From NCBI GenBank assembly GCA_003996215.1, contig QJPP01000031.1:744001-808000 (forward strand): a stretch of DNA of 64,000 bases, given 5' to 3'. Numbering within the stretch: position 1 is the stretch's first letter; each line of letters begins with the position of its first letter. The DNA comes from Jaltomata sinuosa (lineage: Eukaryota; Streptophyta; Magnoliopsida; Solanales; Solanaceae). The notes under the pieces were generated by a model that saw nothing but the letters and a program-made list of their open reading frames with translations, was not told the origin of the DNA and did no database searches. A program made the translations under genes and the position numbers. This document shows, in pieces, positions 11,831 to 22,495 of the stretch.

Positions 11831-13517
11831 GACTGAAAGCTGCTTCAACATAGAGATGAATTTTCTATACTTGCCATCTTCAGCCTTCTCTGCTAGCCTC
11901 TATAGGAAAGGAGCAGGAGGTCGAGGCATAGGCTTTACAACTTTGGTAACCTCCTTCTCCTTCATTTTGGTCTCAGCTGTCTCTTTTACAACTTGGCTTT
12001 CTTCATGTCCCTTTACCTCAGACTCAACCACAACTTTAACTTCATCATTTTCAGGCTCAGTTTACTCCTCAAAAATTATAGGGATAGGAGGGTCAACAGT
12101 CTTCTTTCCACCTTGCATAGTCACCACCATGAAATGTCTATCATTCTTTAGATTCTGAACTATATCACTTGGAAGAGTACCCTTTTGACGTTAACTTAGG
12201 GCTTTAGATATTTGGTTCATCTGCGTCTCAATCTTCTTTATGGAGACTTTATGCGACTCCACTTTCTAACTCATGCCTGAGATGTCAGCACGCATCTCCT
12301 TCAAGTTCTCATCAGTTGACTCTACCTTCTTCAACACCTTGGCGAGCATCTCTTTGAAAGTTAGCTGATCAGATCCTGCTTCACGGTTACCAGGAGGGAT
12401 ATACATGCCGCTTCTATCATTTTTGTATCCATCCCTCTTGTGCCAGTCACCATCCCTGTCTCTACCTCTGCTCTAGTCTCTATAGCTAGACCGATTGTAG
12501 TTGTCATCTCTATCTCTGTTCCAATCTTGATTTCTTTGGCCATTGGCCAAAAAACCTGCCACTTGATCATTCAGATAATTAGCTTCTTCATCAGAGTCGT
12601 GCCCATCCTGTCTTGGTGCTTTACCTTGTGAACCTACAATATTAACCTTCTCCAAACTTCTGTTAAGAATTTGTTTCACAATCAGATCTACAGTTATTTT
12701 TAACCCTGCAAAATCCTGTCTAATCTCCTACAATTCTTGATAGTTTATGGATTTCCCAACCACGTAAGTTCCTACTACACTTTCAGCCACTCTCGTATGC
12801 CAAGCCCTATTCATCTTGGTAACCTATCAAGCATCTCAGAAGCTTCAACAAAGAATTCTCCATGAATGCTCCCCCATAGACTGTATCAGCTACTGCCTTG
12901 GTGTTTGCATTCAGTGCTATGTAGGAGATTTTCATCAAAAAATTTGAAAGGATCCTGTGATTCGGTACCTGTTTCAGCTTCTTATTTTATCTAAGCCATG
13001 TTTTGTAGAGTGCCTCAGTGGGTAACTGCTTGAAGTTATAAATTTTCTACTTGAGTTGCAATGTCTTTGATGGGGGAAAGAACCTCTCCAAAAACTGATT
13101 TCTTAGTTCAAGCCATGTGAATATTAAAGCATCGGGTAGTTCCTTAAGCCAAAGTGTTTCTTCTCCAGTCAAAGAAAATAGAAAGAGTCGTAATCTGATA
13201 GCATCATTATCTACCCCTATAATGTTGTAAGCCTTGCAGATTCCCACAAAGTTCATCAAGTGCAAGTTTGCATCATCAGTAGGCTTTCCAGCAAATAATC
13301 CCTTCAGGTTCAGCAGTTGAATCATAGTGTTTGTAATCGAACTTTGAACCATCGGGCAGTGGTGGAAATACTATGGGGCCTATTATACCTATGTCATCAA
13401 CATCATTTTCATCAAGAGTGTAACAAGGGATGTGTCAAATTTGTTGAATCTGTCGACCTCTATTCCCCCTTGGTGCAACTGGATCCTGAGGTATATTGGG
13501 TCGGGCAGCCTCGTCGC
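11831..13517 (-). pseudogene. Gag region of element A, 5'-truncated and broken
   Basis: The recognisable gag core is at 13352-13047: LLNLKGLFAGKPTDDANLHLMNF, IRLRLFLFSLTGEETLWLKELP and LRNQFLERFFPPSKT, the retrotransposon gag (capsid) domain. Upstream, the minus strand still reads DEAARPNIPQDPVAPRG to about 13515 and then breaks off at the junction with element B, so the ATG, leader, primer site and 5' LTR are missing. Downstream (12680-12360) an Asn/Asp/Arg-rich region would be the nucleic-acid-binding part, and the coiled-coil-like C-terminus follows to about 12100. Many stops interrupt it. Confidence 0.78.
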
Positions 13518-13518
13518 T

Positions 13519-14154
13519 CACAATGTTGCTAGTGGTGCTTGTGACCTTAACAGGGACCATGACTTTGCAAGCGAAGAAGGCATATGCCTCAAGCTCCAAA
13601 CCCTCTTGTCCTCGCTAGAAACCCAAGAGGAGAGTGTGCAATCCATAAAGCAATGGTTTATGGATGCAAGGGCGAAAGAAGAGGAAAACACAAGGGAGGA
13701 TCATGAATTGAAGGTGGTGTTGCAACCAACTACCCTATTTGTGGGTCATGATGTCATAGCATCTATAATTGAGGATGTTATGAATGAGGTAAGCTTGAAG
13801 GTGGAGATACCCAAATCCCACTTCAACCTTTGTTCGACCTTAAGTTTGATTGAATGGACGAGAGTCAAAGTAATCAAGCTTTTGAAAGACCTTGGAAGGA
13901 GGGTGGATAAAGTTCTATCCGGTTATGAGTTTGTCGTGGAAAGAAATCAAAGAGTCCTTCCTCACTTGAAGGCCAAAAAATGCAAAATGCAAAATCAAAA
14001 TAATGGCCTTCTCATGTTCAAACCTTCACCCTGGGATTGTCACTGGAAACTTGATTCAAGTTTGGGTCAAAGATTCAAATCTTCAAACTTCAAAATGGAA
14101 ATCCAAATGGTGAGGTATCTTGCGTCGCACCGCGATGATAAATTGTGCACTTGA
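13519..14154 (+). pseudogene. Partial ORF of element B, related to the H1/H2 internal ORF
   Basis: An open frame ends at 14154 and is about 210 residues from the point where homology begins. It shares with H1 and H2 a block CDL(N/D)R.H(D/N)..(S/T).E, an amphipathic helix ending IKQ.FMD(A/S)R, then an IPKSH(F)N segment, and a C-terminus KAKKCKM followed by NGLLMF.PSP.DCH. I do not recognise a known domain; it is neither gag core, RT nor integrase. In H2 the N-terminal neighbour is a gag-C-terminus-like coiled coil, so it may be a gag remnant fused to novel sequence, the sole internal protein of a non-autonomous Athila derivative. The open frame formally starts at 13432, but the part before about 13519 is antisense to gag of A. 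Confidence 0.55.
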
Positions 14155-14170
14155 TGGGAGGTAGCCCATC
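14118..14170 (+). promoter_or_regulatory. Conserved stop-codon hairpin block, element B
   Basis: The block covers the last codons and the TGA of the preceding ORF. It reads TTGCGTCGCACCGCGATG, then TAAATTGTGCACTT, then GATGGGAGGTAGCCCATC. The last part is a perfect 6-bp stem (14153-14158 with 14165-14170) with a 6-nt loop. H1, H2 and A have the same landmarks at the same place relative to the ORF end. Confidence 0.6.
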
Positions 14171-15290
14171 ATCTTTATGCTTTACTTCACTTTTTGTTTC
14201 TTTTTGGTGTGTTTTTAGGTGCCCAAAGGAATGAGAAGAGGAACTAAGTGTTGAGAAGCACCAAAAATACCTCTGAAAAATATGCTTTTCGCACCTAAAA
14301 GAGTGCCCGTCGCACATGCCATTGCACAATCAAATAGTGAACTGATCAAAAACATTGGCATGTGCAAATGTGGTGTATTTCGCACCACACAAAGTTCCCA
14401 TGGCACTAGGCGTCGCACATCATGGGCAGTGAGCTAAAGAAAAAATTGAAAAATCTGCCCCAGCACTCCTTCTTCGTGAATGCGAAGGACCGGTCACGAA
14501 CGCGAAGGCCAACTGAATGTCAAGCCTTTATGAACGCGCAGGACTGGCTGCAAACGTGAGGCTTCCAGGCAGTTCAGGTAAGTTTAAAAAAAAAGTTCAA
14601 AACTCAGATGGCATGATACTTTCCCCTTCTCAAAACAAAGAACTCTTTCCTCCTTTGGCACACAAAAACTCCATGAATTTCTTCCAAGCTTCAGAACTTG
14701 CAATTCACTAGGTATGAACTCTGCCCTTCTTGTATCTTGAAATGGGTTCCTTTCTTCCTCAACTTGATGTGTAGAAAATGGGTAATGACATTCTTGGTTG
14801 ATCTCCTCTTGCTTTAAATCAACTTCTAATTGTGTTTAATTGTTAAATTGTTGGGAGAAATTGATTGAGGAGGGTAAAGAGTGTACAAGAGTGTACAAGA
14901 GTGTACAAGAGTGAAACAATGTAGTGATTGGTAATAGCACAATTACGATAAAGTTTCTTAAACAAATTATGCCTGCCAAGTGTTTGAGAAAATGCCTCAA
15001 AGAGGCACTGATCTGGGCGAACTCGATGGCCTTCGCGTTCGTGGTCACCTGGTCGTATTCGCGAAGGAGAAAATTTTTGAAAATAAAAATCCTTCGTCGC
15101 GAACGCAGCCACCTGGCCACAAATGCGAAGAAGGGATGCCTGGCAGTGTCAAAATAGTATCTCTACACAACCCACCTTGGAATTTCTTTCAGCTATTTCT
15201 TTGGCCTAAGTGCTTCATAAAACATTATTTTAAGTGTCCTTAAGAACTTTTAACATAATGGTGTGTTTTGTAGGTACTTTGATCAAAAAG
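14171..15290 (+). other. Pol-equivalent to env-like UTR of element B with GCGAACGCGAAGG word clusters
   Basis: No gene. Two clusters of CG-rich words occur. Segment 14290-14420 has GTCGCAC/GCGCAC-type words, and 14470-14580 and 15005-15130 have CGAACGCGAAGG and its inverse (for example CCTTCGCGTTCG and CTTCGTCGCGAACGC). The same words return in the LTR at 18910-19040. The end of the interval, GTGTGTTTTGTAGGTACTTTG (15261-15281), looks like a pyrimidine-rich 3' splice site ahead of the env-like ATG at 15291. Confidence 0.55.
14880..14912 (+). repeat. Three tandem copies of a 10-bp unit
   Basis: GTGTACAAGA is repeated three times in succession, followed by GTGAAAC, within the UTR of element B. 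It is the simplest kind of replication-slippage repeat and accounts for open frames on the minus strand there. Confidence 0.9.
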
Positions 15291-16646
15291 ATGGCCTCCA
15301 ACGATAGTGACAATGAAGTTGAAAATGCTCTGGATGTGGAAATGGATGAGAACACAATCAATATAGGTTCCTATGGGCATCATGTGAGCACCAGTATGAT
15401 GAGCTATTGTCCAAGCTCTTTGTTAGGGAGAAAGGAATCAATATGGACAAAGTTGAACAAAAAATGCCAGAATTCTACAAGAGGTTGGTGGAGCAGGGAT
15501 GGATATGCTTTGCTTCTCTACCCATCATGGCTAACCACATAGTGGTCACTGAGTTCTATGCTAATGCTTCGATCACTAATTTCAATAGCGCACTAGTCAC
15601 TACCATTTGGGGAGTCCAAGTGAGTTTCAACCCCGAGATCATCAATGCACTATACAACCTTCCAGATGCTGACAATGAGGTTTACATTGCAAAATCCATA
15701 GCTGAAGGACACCAGTGATTGGTAGACAAGTTGCATGATGGGGTGACTCTAAATTGGTTGACTTCACAAAAAAAGGTTGATTCATATCAGTTCACTAAAG
15801 AAACCAAGACTTGGCTTTCAATTATCTGTGCGAGGATCATACCATCCTCTCATGACACTGATGTGACCTCTGACCAAGAATTTATTGTGGTAGCCTCATT
15901 GATGGCATCGATGTGAATGTTGGGCTCCATATTGTGGCTCAAATGGCTGAGGTAGCTAGTGGAAGGTCTAAAAGCCTTTTCTTTCCTTCATTGGTGACTC
16001 AGTTGTGCTATGAATGTGATCCACCAGTTGTTGAAGAGGGCCCCAGAAGCAAAGCAGAAAAAGAGAAAGATTGAAGTGGCTTCTCCATCCTTCGGATAGT
16101 TTCCAGAGTCTTTGACTGAACCCATTGGCCCTTCGGGAGGTGCATCCGGATTGTCTCAGTATGTGGGAGATCTATAGTCTGGGCCCTAGCTCATGCGTCA
16201 CCTCTCTAGTCAAATTCATGGAGTAGATGCACATGTTCAACAATTCTTGGCTGGAATCTCTATTGGCTCAGCTAGAGCTGACATACTAGCAGGTTTTGAG
16301 ACCCCCCCCCCATCTCTTGCCAAGGTGGCGAATGAGCAGAAAGTGATTAATGAGCGCTTGAGTGCAATGAATACCCGCTTGGAGCATAAGAGTCGCAGGC
16401 AGGGAAATGTTGAAAAATGACAAAAGAAGTTCAGCAAGCACAAAAAGAAGAAGCAGGAGTGGTAACCCCTGTAGTAAGACTCTTCAGCCTCGTAGTCAAT
16501 CTACTGATGAGCCTTATAGCCAAAGCAAGTTCTTGAACAAGATGATGGATAGATTAAAGTCTTTTTGTGGATCAGGTACATGGGAGGATGATGATGATAA
16601 GGATGAGGAGCGACTTGAGTTTCCCTCTTCCTCCAGTTCAGATTGA
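15291..16646 (+). pseudogene. Env-like / plant transposon-protein ORF of element B, decayed
   Basis: The likely start is ATG at 15291 (MASNDSDNEVENALDVEMDEN, an acidic N-terminus), 10 nt after a candidate splice acceptor. The domain part follows in other frames: KMPEFYKRLVEQGWICFASLP, FNSALVTTIWGVQVSFNPEII and NLPDADNE (15407-15718). After a stop come VDKLHDGVTLNWLTSQKKVDSY and TWLSIICARIIPSSHDTDVTSD (15719-15916). These are the same order and type as the third ORF of Athila elements and of element A. The tail (16193-16420) has a coiled-coil-like stretch (LAKVANEQKVINERLSAMNTRL) and then basic and Asp/Glu-rich residues. At least four stops and frame changes break it. A run of ten C at 16302-16311 is a likely slippage site. 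Confidence 0.65.
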
Positions 16647-16780
16647 TACCATTCAGGGAGCCCCCTCAAACTTATTCCTTACTTTGATGCAGTGAAGGCA
16701 CTTCCCTATCTTAGTTGGGGGTGGCATGTTGATCTGCACTCTATCTTTCTAGCTTAGCTTGCTTTACTTATGGATATTAT

Positions 16781-16915
16781 TATGCCCTCTCCGGGCTTGT
16801 TTTATTGCTTTGGATACTATGGTGCCCTTGTCGGGCTTGTTTTATTTATTTATATATTGTTATGCCCTTGTCGGGTGTACTTTGTGGATTTTGCACCCTC
16901 ATTGGGTTTTGATGT
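16781..16915 (+). repeat. Imperfect tandem repeats centred on GCCCTTGTCGGGC hairpins
   Basis: Four spaced units read TATGCCCTCTCCGGGCTTG, GGTGCCCTTGTCGGGCTTG, TATGCCCTTGTCGGGTGTA and TGCACCCTCATTGGGTTTTG. They are separated by T-rich spacers (TTTTATT). Each keeps a CCC...GGG stem even where bases differ, which suggests a repeated small hairpin rather than chance. Confidence 0.6.
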
Positions 16916-17325
16916 TGTGTGGAAGAATTTGATGGTCTAGCTTTTTAGTTTTCTTTACTTTTTAGCTTCTTTTGTTATTTGGTAGTTAAGATACTGGTTG
17001 TTATGAGCCAAAAGAAGTCTGAGTACCCGTTAGGCTAGATGAAACTTGTCTGAGCTGGGGAATACCTGTACCGCACATGTTGATGTGCAAACCGCACGAG
17101 CTTCGCACATGCCCACCGTTGGCCTGTGCATTGCACGTGTGACCCACACTTTGACATGTGCTAATCGCATATGCCCAGAGATTATGATAATTGTGTTGAT
17201 CCATCTTGTGTAGCCATACAAAATTAGATAGATGAATTCTCCCAATGATAGACTGAGTGACATTATTCTTAAGGGCAATTCATCATCTTTTAAGGTTTTG
17301 GTTACAATTGACTTGTTTGGTACTA

Positions 17326-17371
17326 ATGAAGTAGTCTTGCATGCTAAGATGAAGTAGTCTTGCATGCTAAG
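17326..17371 (+). repeat. Perfect 23-bp tandem duplication
   Basis: The unit beginning ATGAAGTAGTCTTGC and ending ATGCTAAG occurs twice back to back without a mismatch, in the 3' UTR of element B. A recent slippage event is the simplest explanation. Confidence 0.9.
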
Positions 17372-18697
17372 TGAAATAGGAATACCCCTTCAAAAAAATT
17401 AGCAAAAAATGCATGGAAAAGAGTGATTTTGTGACAAATCTTTTGATCTTTTGTGACTCTTGACTCATTAGTGATGTTAATAGAAATGTGGCTCCTTTTT
17501 GTTCTTGTCTAGGAAGTTAAAATTGATCCTTCTTGAATGATTCGCATGCCATGTGTGGTGACGTTTAGTTGAATAATTCTCATGCTTGCTTGTGTTAACT
17601 AGAACTTGCCAGTTTGGTCTTTAATGCTAGTCTTGATAACGGTTGGTTGGAGAAATGATCTTAGGCCTTCTTTGTGATAATTGAAGCCTACTTAGCCTTA
17701 AAATCCACCATTGTACTTAAATTGAATTATTAGTCACCCCTGTTGATCCTAAAACCTTTTCTTTAGCAACCTCGTTACAAGCCTTGAACTATTTTGACAA
17801 TGAATCCCTCTCTTGAACTCGTCCCTCCTTGAACTCCACAAGTGTGAAATCGAGGCTAAAAGCCTAAGTTTTGAGGTTGATAAAGGTACCTTGGAGGAGT
17901 GCTTAATGAGTAAATCATGGTTTGTTGCTTGAAAAGAATTGCCAAAAGAAGGAAGAATTTGAAAAAGAAAGCAAAATAAAAGGAAAAGAGGAAAGGAAAG
18001 AAAAGAAATGAATCCTCCAAGCTGAATAGAATGATAAATATTTGGGCCCCAAATAAAAAGAAGTGAAATGGTGCCTCGTGTTGAATGAAAATGAAAGTAA
18101 TGGCCTTGGTTTTGAATTGAAAAATTTGTGTAGAGTTTGAGGAGGATGTAGTTACTTGAATCCAAATGCGTATCCTACCCGTCCCTAAGCCTACATCACA
18201 AGCTTAGAAAAGCCCTTGGAGATCTCCAATCGAATGTTATTGAGCTAGTGGCAAATGAAAATAAGGGCAAGCCTATGGTTGATACTTTTTAGTACTTGAA
18301 CTTCCTTATGAGTGTGAGTATTTGTATTTGTCCCTTGTGATTGTCTTTGTACATAATGTGTTTTTGGGACTTTCGTTCTTGTGAGGGCATGCGAATTAGA
18401 ATAACTCTGGAAAATGAATCAAATGAGCATGTTTTGGTAAGATAGTGGTTGAGTCATATTTTGAGGATTGGTTGTTGTCACTTACTTGTCCTTATTGTGC
18501 CATTGCATCATTTAATTGTTTTGAATCAAGGGGAATGCTTAGAGGAAGCATCATGTGACTGACTAATTGTTAGTACCAACCGAAGTCAGTTTTGGTGCTC
18601 GAAATGGGTTTTCCTTGACTTGTGGTGTTGTCATTTGCACTTGAGTTGTCTGCCTCTTGAGTTAGAATTTTTAGTTGCTTGAGGACAAGCAATAGTT

Positions 18698-18711
18698 CAA
18701 ATTTGGGGGTT
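18698..18711 (+). promoter_or_regulatory. Polypurine tract of element B
   Basis: CAAATTTGGGGGTT lies directly before TGATAAGTTGG, the start of the LTR. AAATTTGGGGGT is a usual PPT form in plant Athila and Tat elements. Confidence 0.75.
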
Positions 18712-20046
18712 TGATAAGTTGGTATTCTACCTAGTTATTTAACTCTTAAACTTATGTTTTTGCTAATAATAAGTGGAAAAATAGTCCAATTGACATGGAT
18801 TACTTCTATTTTGCAGGTTTTTGTGCTTTAGAAGTGCTCGGGAAGAATTTGGATGAAAACAAGTCAAAAGGGAGCTATTCGGAGAAATTTAGAACTGGCA
18901 ATTAAATGGCCTATGTGAACGTGGCATCCCACTGTGTACACGAAGCCTACTCAAACAGAAGCTACCCGAACGTGTTGTACCACCCGCGTACGCGCAGGTC
19001 AACCAGACAGAGAACCTTCGCGAACGCGGTGGAACTTACGCGTAGGCGAAGAAGAAAAGGGCAGTTGTAGGGCAGAAATAGAAATTTTCCCTTTTGTAAA
19101 CCTCAAGTCACATAAAAACTCTTCTCATCCGATTGGGAAGGTATCTTTGGCTATTCTCAGAACTTTTGGCAAGCTTGGAGAGCAAGTTCATCAACTAACA
19201 CCATAGGAGTGAAGATTTGGATGCTCTTTATTGTAAAATCCTTAGTTTCCATTCTTCAACTCTTCTTCTTAATTGTTATTTTATTGGTGTAATTGTCCAT
19301 TGATATTTGGGTTTTGTATTAGAGATAATACTTGTTGGGTATTGAATTCATATATAGATTTTGTTCTTGTTTGATTATTTGGTTCTATTGAACCCTCCAT
19401 GCTTGAATTTATAGTCAATAGTTGCAAACATTGACTTAGCTTTCTAATTTGGGTTTTTGCTTGAGAGAGGATTACCCTAAATTCAGGAAGATTCAATAGT
19501 GGGGATTTGGGGTTTCCACTCTAGACCAAGGCTAGAGATAGTTTGGTTGCCGAAAACTCCCATCTAAGAGTTGGGGTTAGAGATAACCCAACTCACCCAA
19601 GTTAAATTGGTTGGTTATTGCTTACTTGTGGTGGTTCGAGAGAACACACGAGATATATGCTCTATTGGACAAAAGATGGTTAGGCATACCTTTATCCAAG
19701 ACTACCTAGGTGTTAATCGGGTGGAAGTCTTGTGAATTAAATTCCCATTCCCAAGTCTCCCTTGTTGTCCTTGCTTGGCGAAATCAAGGTGAAAGCCATT
19801 GATCAATTTATCTTTTAGTTATTTTGCTTTATCTTTAGTTTTAGTCTAAAATCCCCTTTTTAGATATCTTTTCCCCCTTTTCGTTAATTGAACTTAATAA
19901 GTTTCTTGGATTCTCTATTAACTCGATCACGACTACATTGTTCCCTTGGGTACGACCCCGGCACTCATTGGGAATTATAAATTTTGTTTTGCTCTGACGA
20001 TCGTTGTGACCTCTAACTTTGGAGAGCACGATTTGTGCATTTATCA
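18712..20046 (+). repeat. 3' LTR of element B
   Basis: The LTR starts TGATAAG after the PPT and ends TTATCA at 20046, with inverted termini TGATAA/TTATCA; length 1335 bp. The final part, with TACGACCCCGGCACTCATTGGGAATTATAAATTTTG and GAGAGCACGATTTGTGCA in sequence, corresponds on the opposite strand to the LTR end of H2 (25434-25530), confirming the shared family. Word clusters with CGAACGTG, CGCGTACGCGCAGG and TTCGCGAACGCGG lie at 18910-19040. No matching 5' LTR exists in the window, so age cannot be estimated from LTR divergence. Confidence 0.8.
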
Positions 20047-20300
20047 ACCATCCAACAAAATGCCTCGCTCCCTTGTGATATTCTACATCAAGTGATGATC
20101 ATACAATTGTGTGCATTTTAGGGACATGAAGGTGCCCTGATCAAAGTACTCCTCATTGGCTACTTGGGTGACATCATCTTGAGCTATTTCATTGGATGTC
20201 AAAGCCCTTTTCAAGCTATAAGTACCTACACAAGGACTAAAAATGCCAAATACTTTTATGGGCATGTAAAACAATGTATTAGGACATGATTAGGCCAAAG
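20047..20300 (-). pseudogene. Truncated N-terminus of the env-like ORF of H1
   Basis: On the minus strand, GTGTAGGTACTTATAGCTTG (near 20215-20234) aligns with the TGTAGGTACTTTGATC that precedes the env-like start of B, and what follows is an acidic ORF beginning. The sequence then stops abruptly at the end of the B LTR (20046). So the env-like ORF of H1 is cut by, or fused to, element B. Without the other side of the insertion this remains a fragment. Confidence 0.45.
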
Positions 20301-21573
20301 AAATGAGTCTAAATTATTCCGAACAAAGATGGGAAAAGCTACTATTTTGGACTGCTATTGAAGCTTCTAGTGCTTGGTCATCGCGATCGCGGGATTTGGC
20401 ATCACAATCGTGAAGACCATTTTTATTTTAGAAATTTTTTCTCATCGCGATCGCGAGAGTCTTCTGCTTTGCCATGAAATTCTTACTCAAGCATTTCATC
20501 AAGCACCATTTTGCTTCACCATTTTCACAACCCATTGGGGCCAAATATTTTTTTTCCCCATTAATAGCATATCATCAGCCCTCATACTCTCAACTATCCT
20601 CACCCAAATATTTACAAGCCAAAGCATACGATTCACCATTTTTAAGAGAGCAAATATTCACAACCAATTAGGCTATCAAGCCACTGATTTCACACACTAA
20701 AAGGAAATTTCAAGGAGAAAATAGGAAAAAGAACACATACCTGTGAAGTTGCAAGGCAATGGAACTATGCAATTTTTAGAACTAAGTGGATGAATTTTAT
20801 TTTATGCTTGAGGAGAGGGGAATTAGCCAAGTTTAAGGGCAAATTTTTGCTTATAAAACATTTCTTTTGAAACTTAATACCTGGTGACTGCTCGTGTACT
20901 TGCGGTCGCGTGTACTTTTCACATGATCGCGATGAATTACAATTTCTTAACCCCACGTGATCATGATAGGTCCACATGATCACGAAGAGTTACTGAAATT
21001 TTACTTCATCGTGATCGTGATGGTCAAGAGTCACGATCATGATGCTTTGCTAAATGTTGGGTTTCTAGATTTTGCACGGTGCAGTATTTTCACATGCGAT
21101 GGCATGTGCGACTCGTTAACCTCCAGGTGAAAAATGCACCTATTTCTTATATACTCTGCTTGGATCTCAAAATTATGAATTCATCTCCCTTCCTTTTGCA
21201 CACCTAAAACAAATCAAAAAGATAGCAAAAAGTGAAGTAAAACATAAAGAATTTTTTTTCAAATGATGGGTTACCTCCCATCAATCGCTTAATTTAACGT
21301 CGCAGCATGACACAAGTCATATCACGATTTAGATCTCCACTTAGAGGATTTTAATCTTTAACCTAAATTTGAACAAAAATTCTGGTGACAATCAAGGGGT
21401 GAAGGTGAGAACATAAGAAGACCATTTCCGTGGTGTCGCATTTTGCACCTTTTCGCCTTCTAGTGAGGAAGGTCATTTTGCCTTCTATCAACAACAAACT
21501 TCAAAATAAATACACATCATTCTTTCCCCCTTCTAAAGTCCTTCGTAAGCTTGATTACTTCGACTTTCGTCTA
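20301..21573 (-). other. UTR of H1 with CGCGATCGCGATG word clusters
   Basis: No gene seen. Words such as CATCGCGATCGCGGG, CATCGCGATCGCGAGAG, GTGATCATGATAGG, ATCGTGATCGTGATGG and GTCACGATCATGATG occur at 20375-20465 and 20890-21045. Plain AT-rich sequence lies between them. The conserved hairpin block at 21265-21320 sits at the upstream end (minus-strand sense). Most of this interval is duplicated in H2. Confidence 0.55.
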
Positions 21574-22495
21574 TTAAACCAAACTTAATATTGAAAAATG
21601 ATTGGAGTGAGATTTGTGTGTCTCTACTCTAATATTTGCCTCATTTATGAAATCCTCACTTTCGAATGAACTAGAGTCTTTCAAGATGAAACGTTGAACT
21701 TTTCCTTGCAACTCTAGTATAATTCTTTTGATCTTGGCATCTTGATTCATATGTGGGATGGTTAGTTGCCACAACACCTTTAACTCATTTGAATTCAATG
21801 TGTCCTCCTCTTAAATGGGGAACAACTCAAAACTACTATCCACGATCGTGCAAGTTTCAATATGAGCACTCAATTTGGTATTCAAATTCTGGATAGTAAT
21901 TTTAAGTAGCCCCTATTTTTGACTTCTCTTAGCATGCCTTTTGAGAAATTTCTCTAATATTGGTAGAATTCTTTCACGTTTTTCCCCATAAGCTTCAAGT
22001 ATGTGAGCTCGGTTTAACAATCATTCTCGGCTCACGATTTCATTCAAGTCAAGCTTTTCCTCATGTTGGGGCTCAAGCACAATCAGCACAAACTCACTCA
22101 TGGGCAGTTTCTTATTTTAAAAATCTTCATCATCATCCCCAAAATGAATTTGATTGACCTCAATATTTGAGACATGTTCATTTGTTAGTATTGGAGGTTC
22201 TTCTTTACAAACTTGATCAAGAGGAGTATACATACCCGCCATGGATTATTTGGCACGATTTGTCTCTTCTTCCTCCTCAACTCTACTATCCATGAAGCCT
22301 TGCTTTATGCACTTTAATCCTTCCTCTATGCTATCTTCCTTGGCCAAGAGAGTTTGAAGCATGGGATACATACTCTCTAATCCACTATTGTGTTCTTCGC
22401 TTGTCAAGTTATGACTCCTATCAAGATCACAAGCACCACTAGCACCACTGTTAGCATAAAAGGGGGGAGAAGGATGATCATTAGTGCAATCTCCC
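20578..22495 (-). repeat. Tandem duplication, left copy (H1)
   Basis: From GCCCTCATACTCTCAAC (20578) to GATCATTAGTGCAATCTCC (about 22495) the sequence is repeated at 22807-24690 in the same orientation, offset 2.2 kb. Shared parts are the UTR, word cluster, hairpin block and most of the internal ORF. The copies differ by scattered substitutions and small indels; the left copy is about 30 bp longer. Confidence 0.85.
21265..21320 (-). promoter_or_regulatory. Conserved stop-codon hairpin block, H1
   Basis: The minus strand ends with GATGGGAGGTAACCCATC, a perfect 6-bp stem (21265-21270 with 21277-21282) and 6-nt loop. It is preceded by a TGCGACGTTAAATTAAGCG form equivalent to those in B, H2 and A. 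It lies at the 3' end of the internal ORF. Confidence 0.6.

Larger units (their letters stand above)
16647..18695 (+). other. Long 3' UTR of element B
   Basis: About 2 kb with no supportable gene. It includes the GCCCTTGTCGGGC repeats (16781-16915), GCAC words (17060-17175), a 23-bp tandem duplication (17326-17371), a purine-rich tract (about 17950-18010) and, just before the PPT, TTGCTTGAGGACAAGCAATAG. The same series of landmarks is found in the 3' UTR of A and at 1-1112 on the minus strand. Confidence 0.6.

Noticed and set aside
17749..18165. 138-codon minus-strand open frame in the B 3' UTR
   Set aside because: Antisense to the UTR, composed of low-complexity Ser/Phe/Leu, and not conserved in the A or 1-1112 versions as far as I can see.
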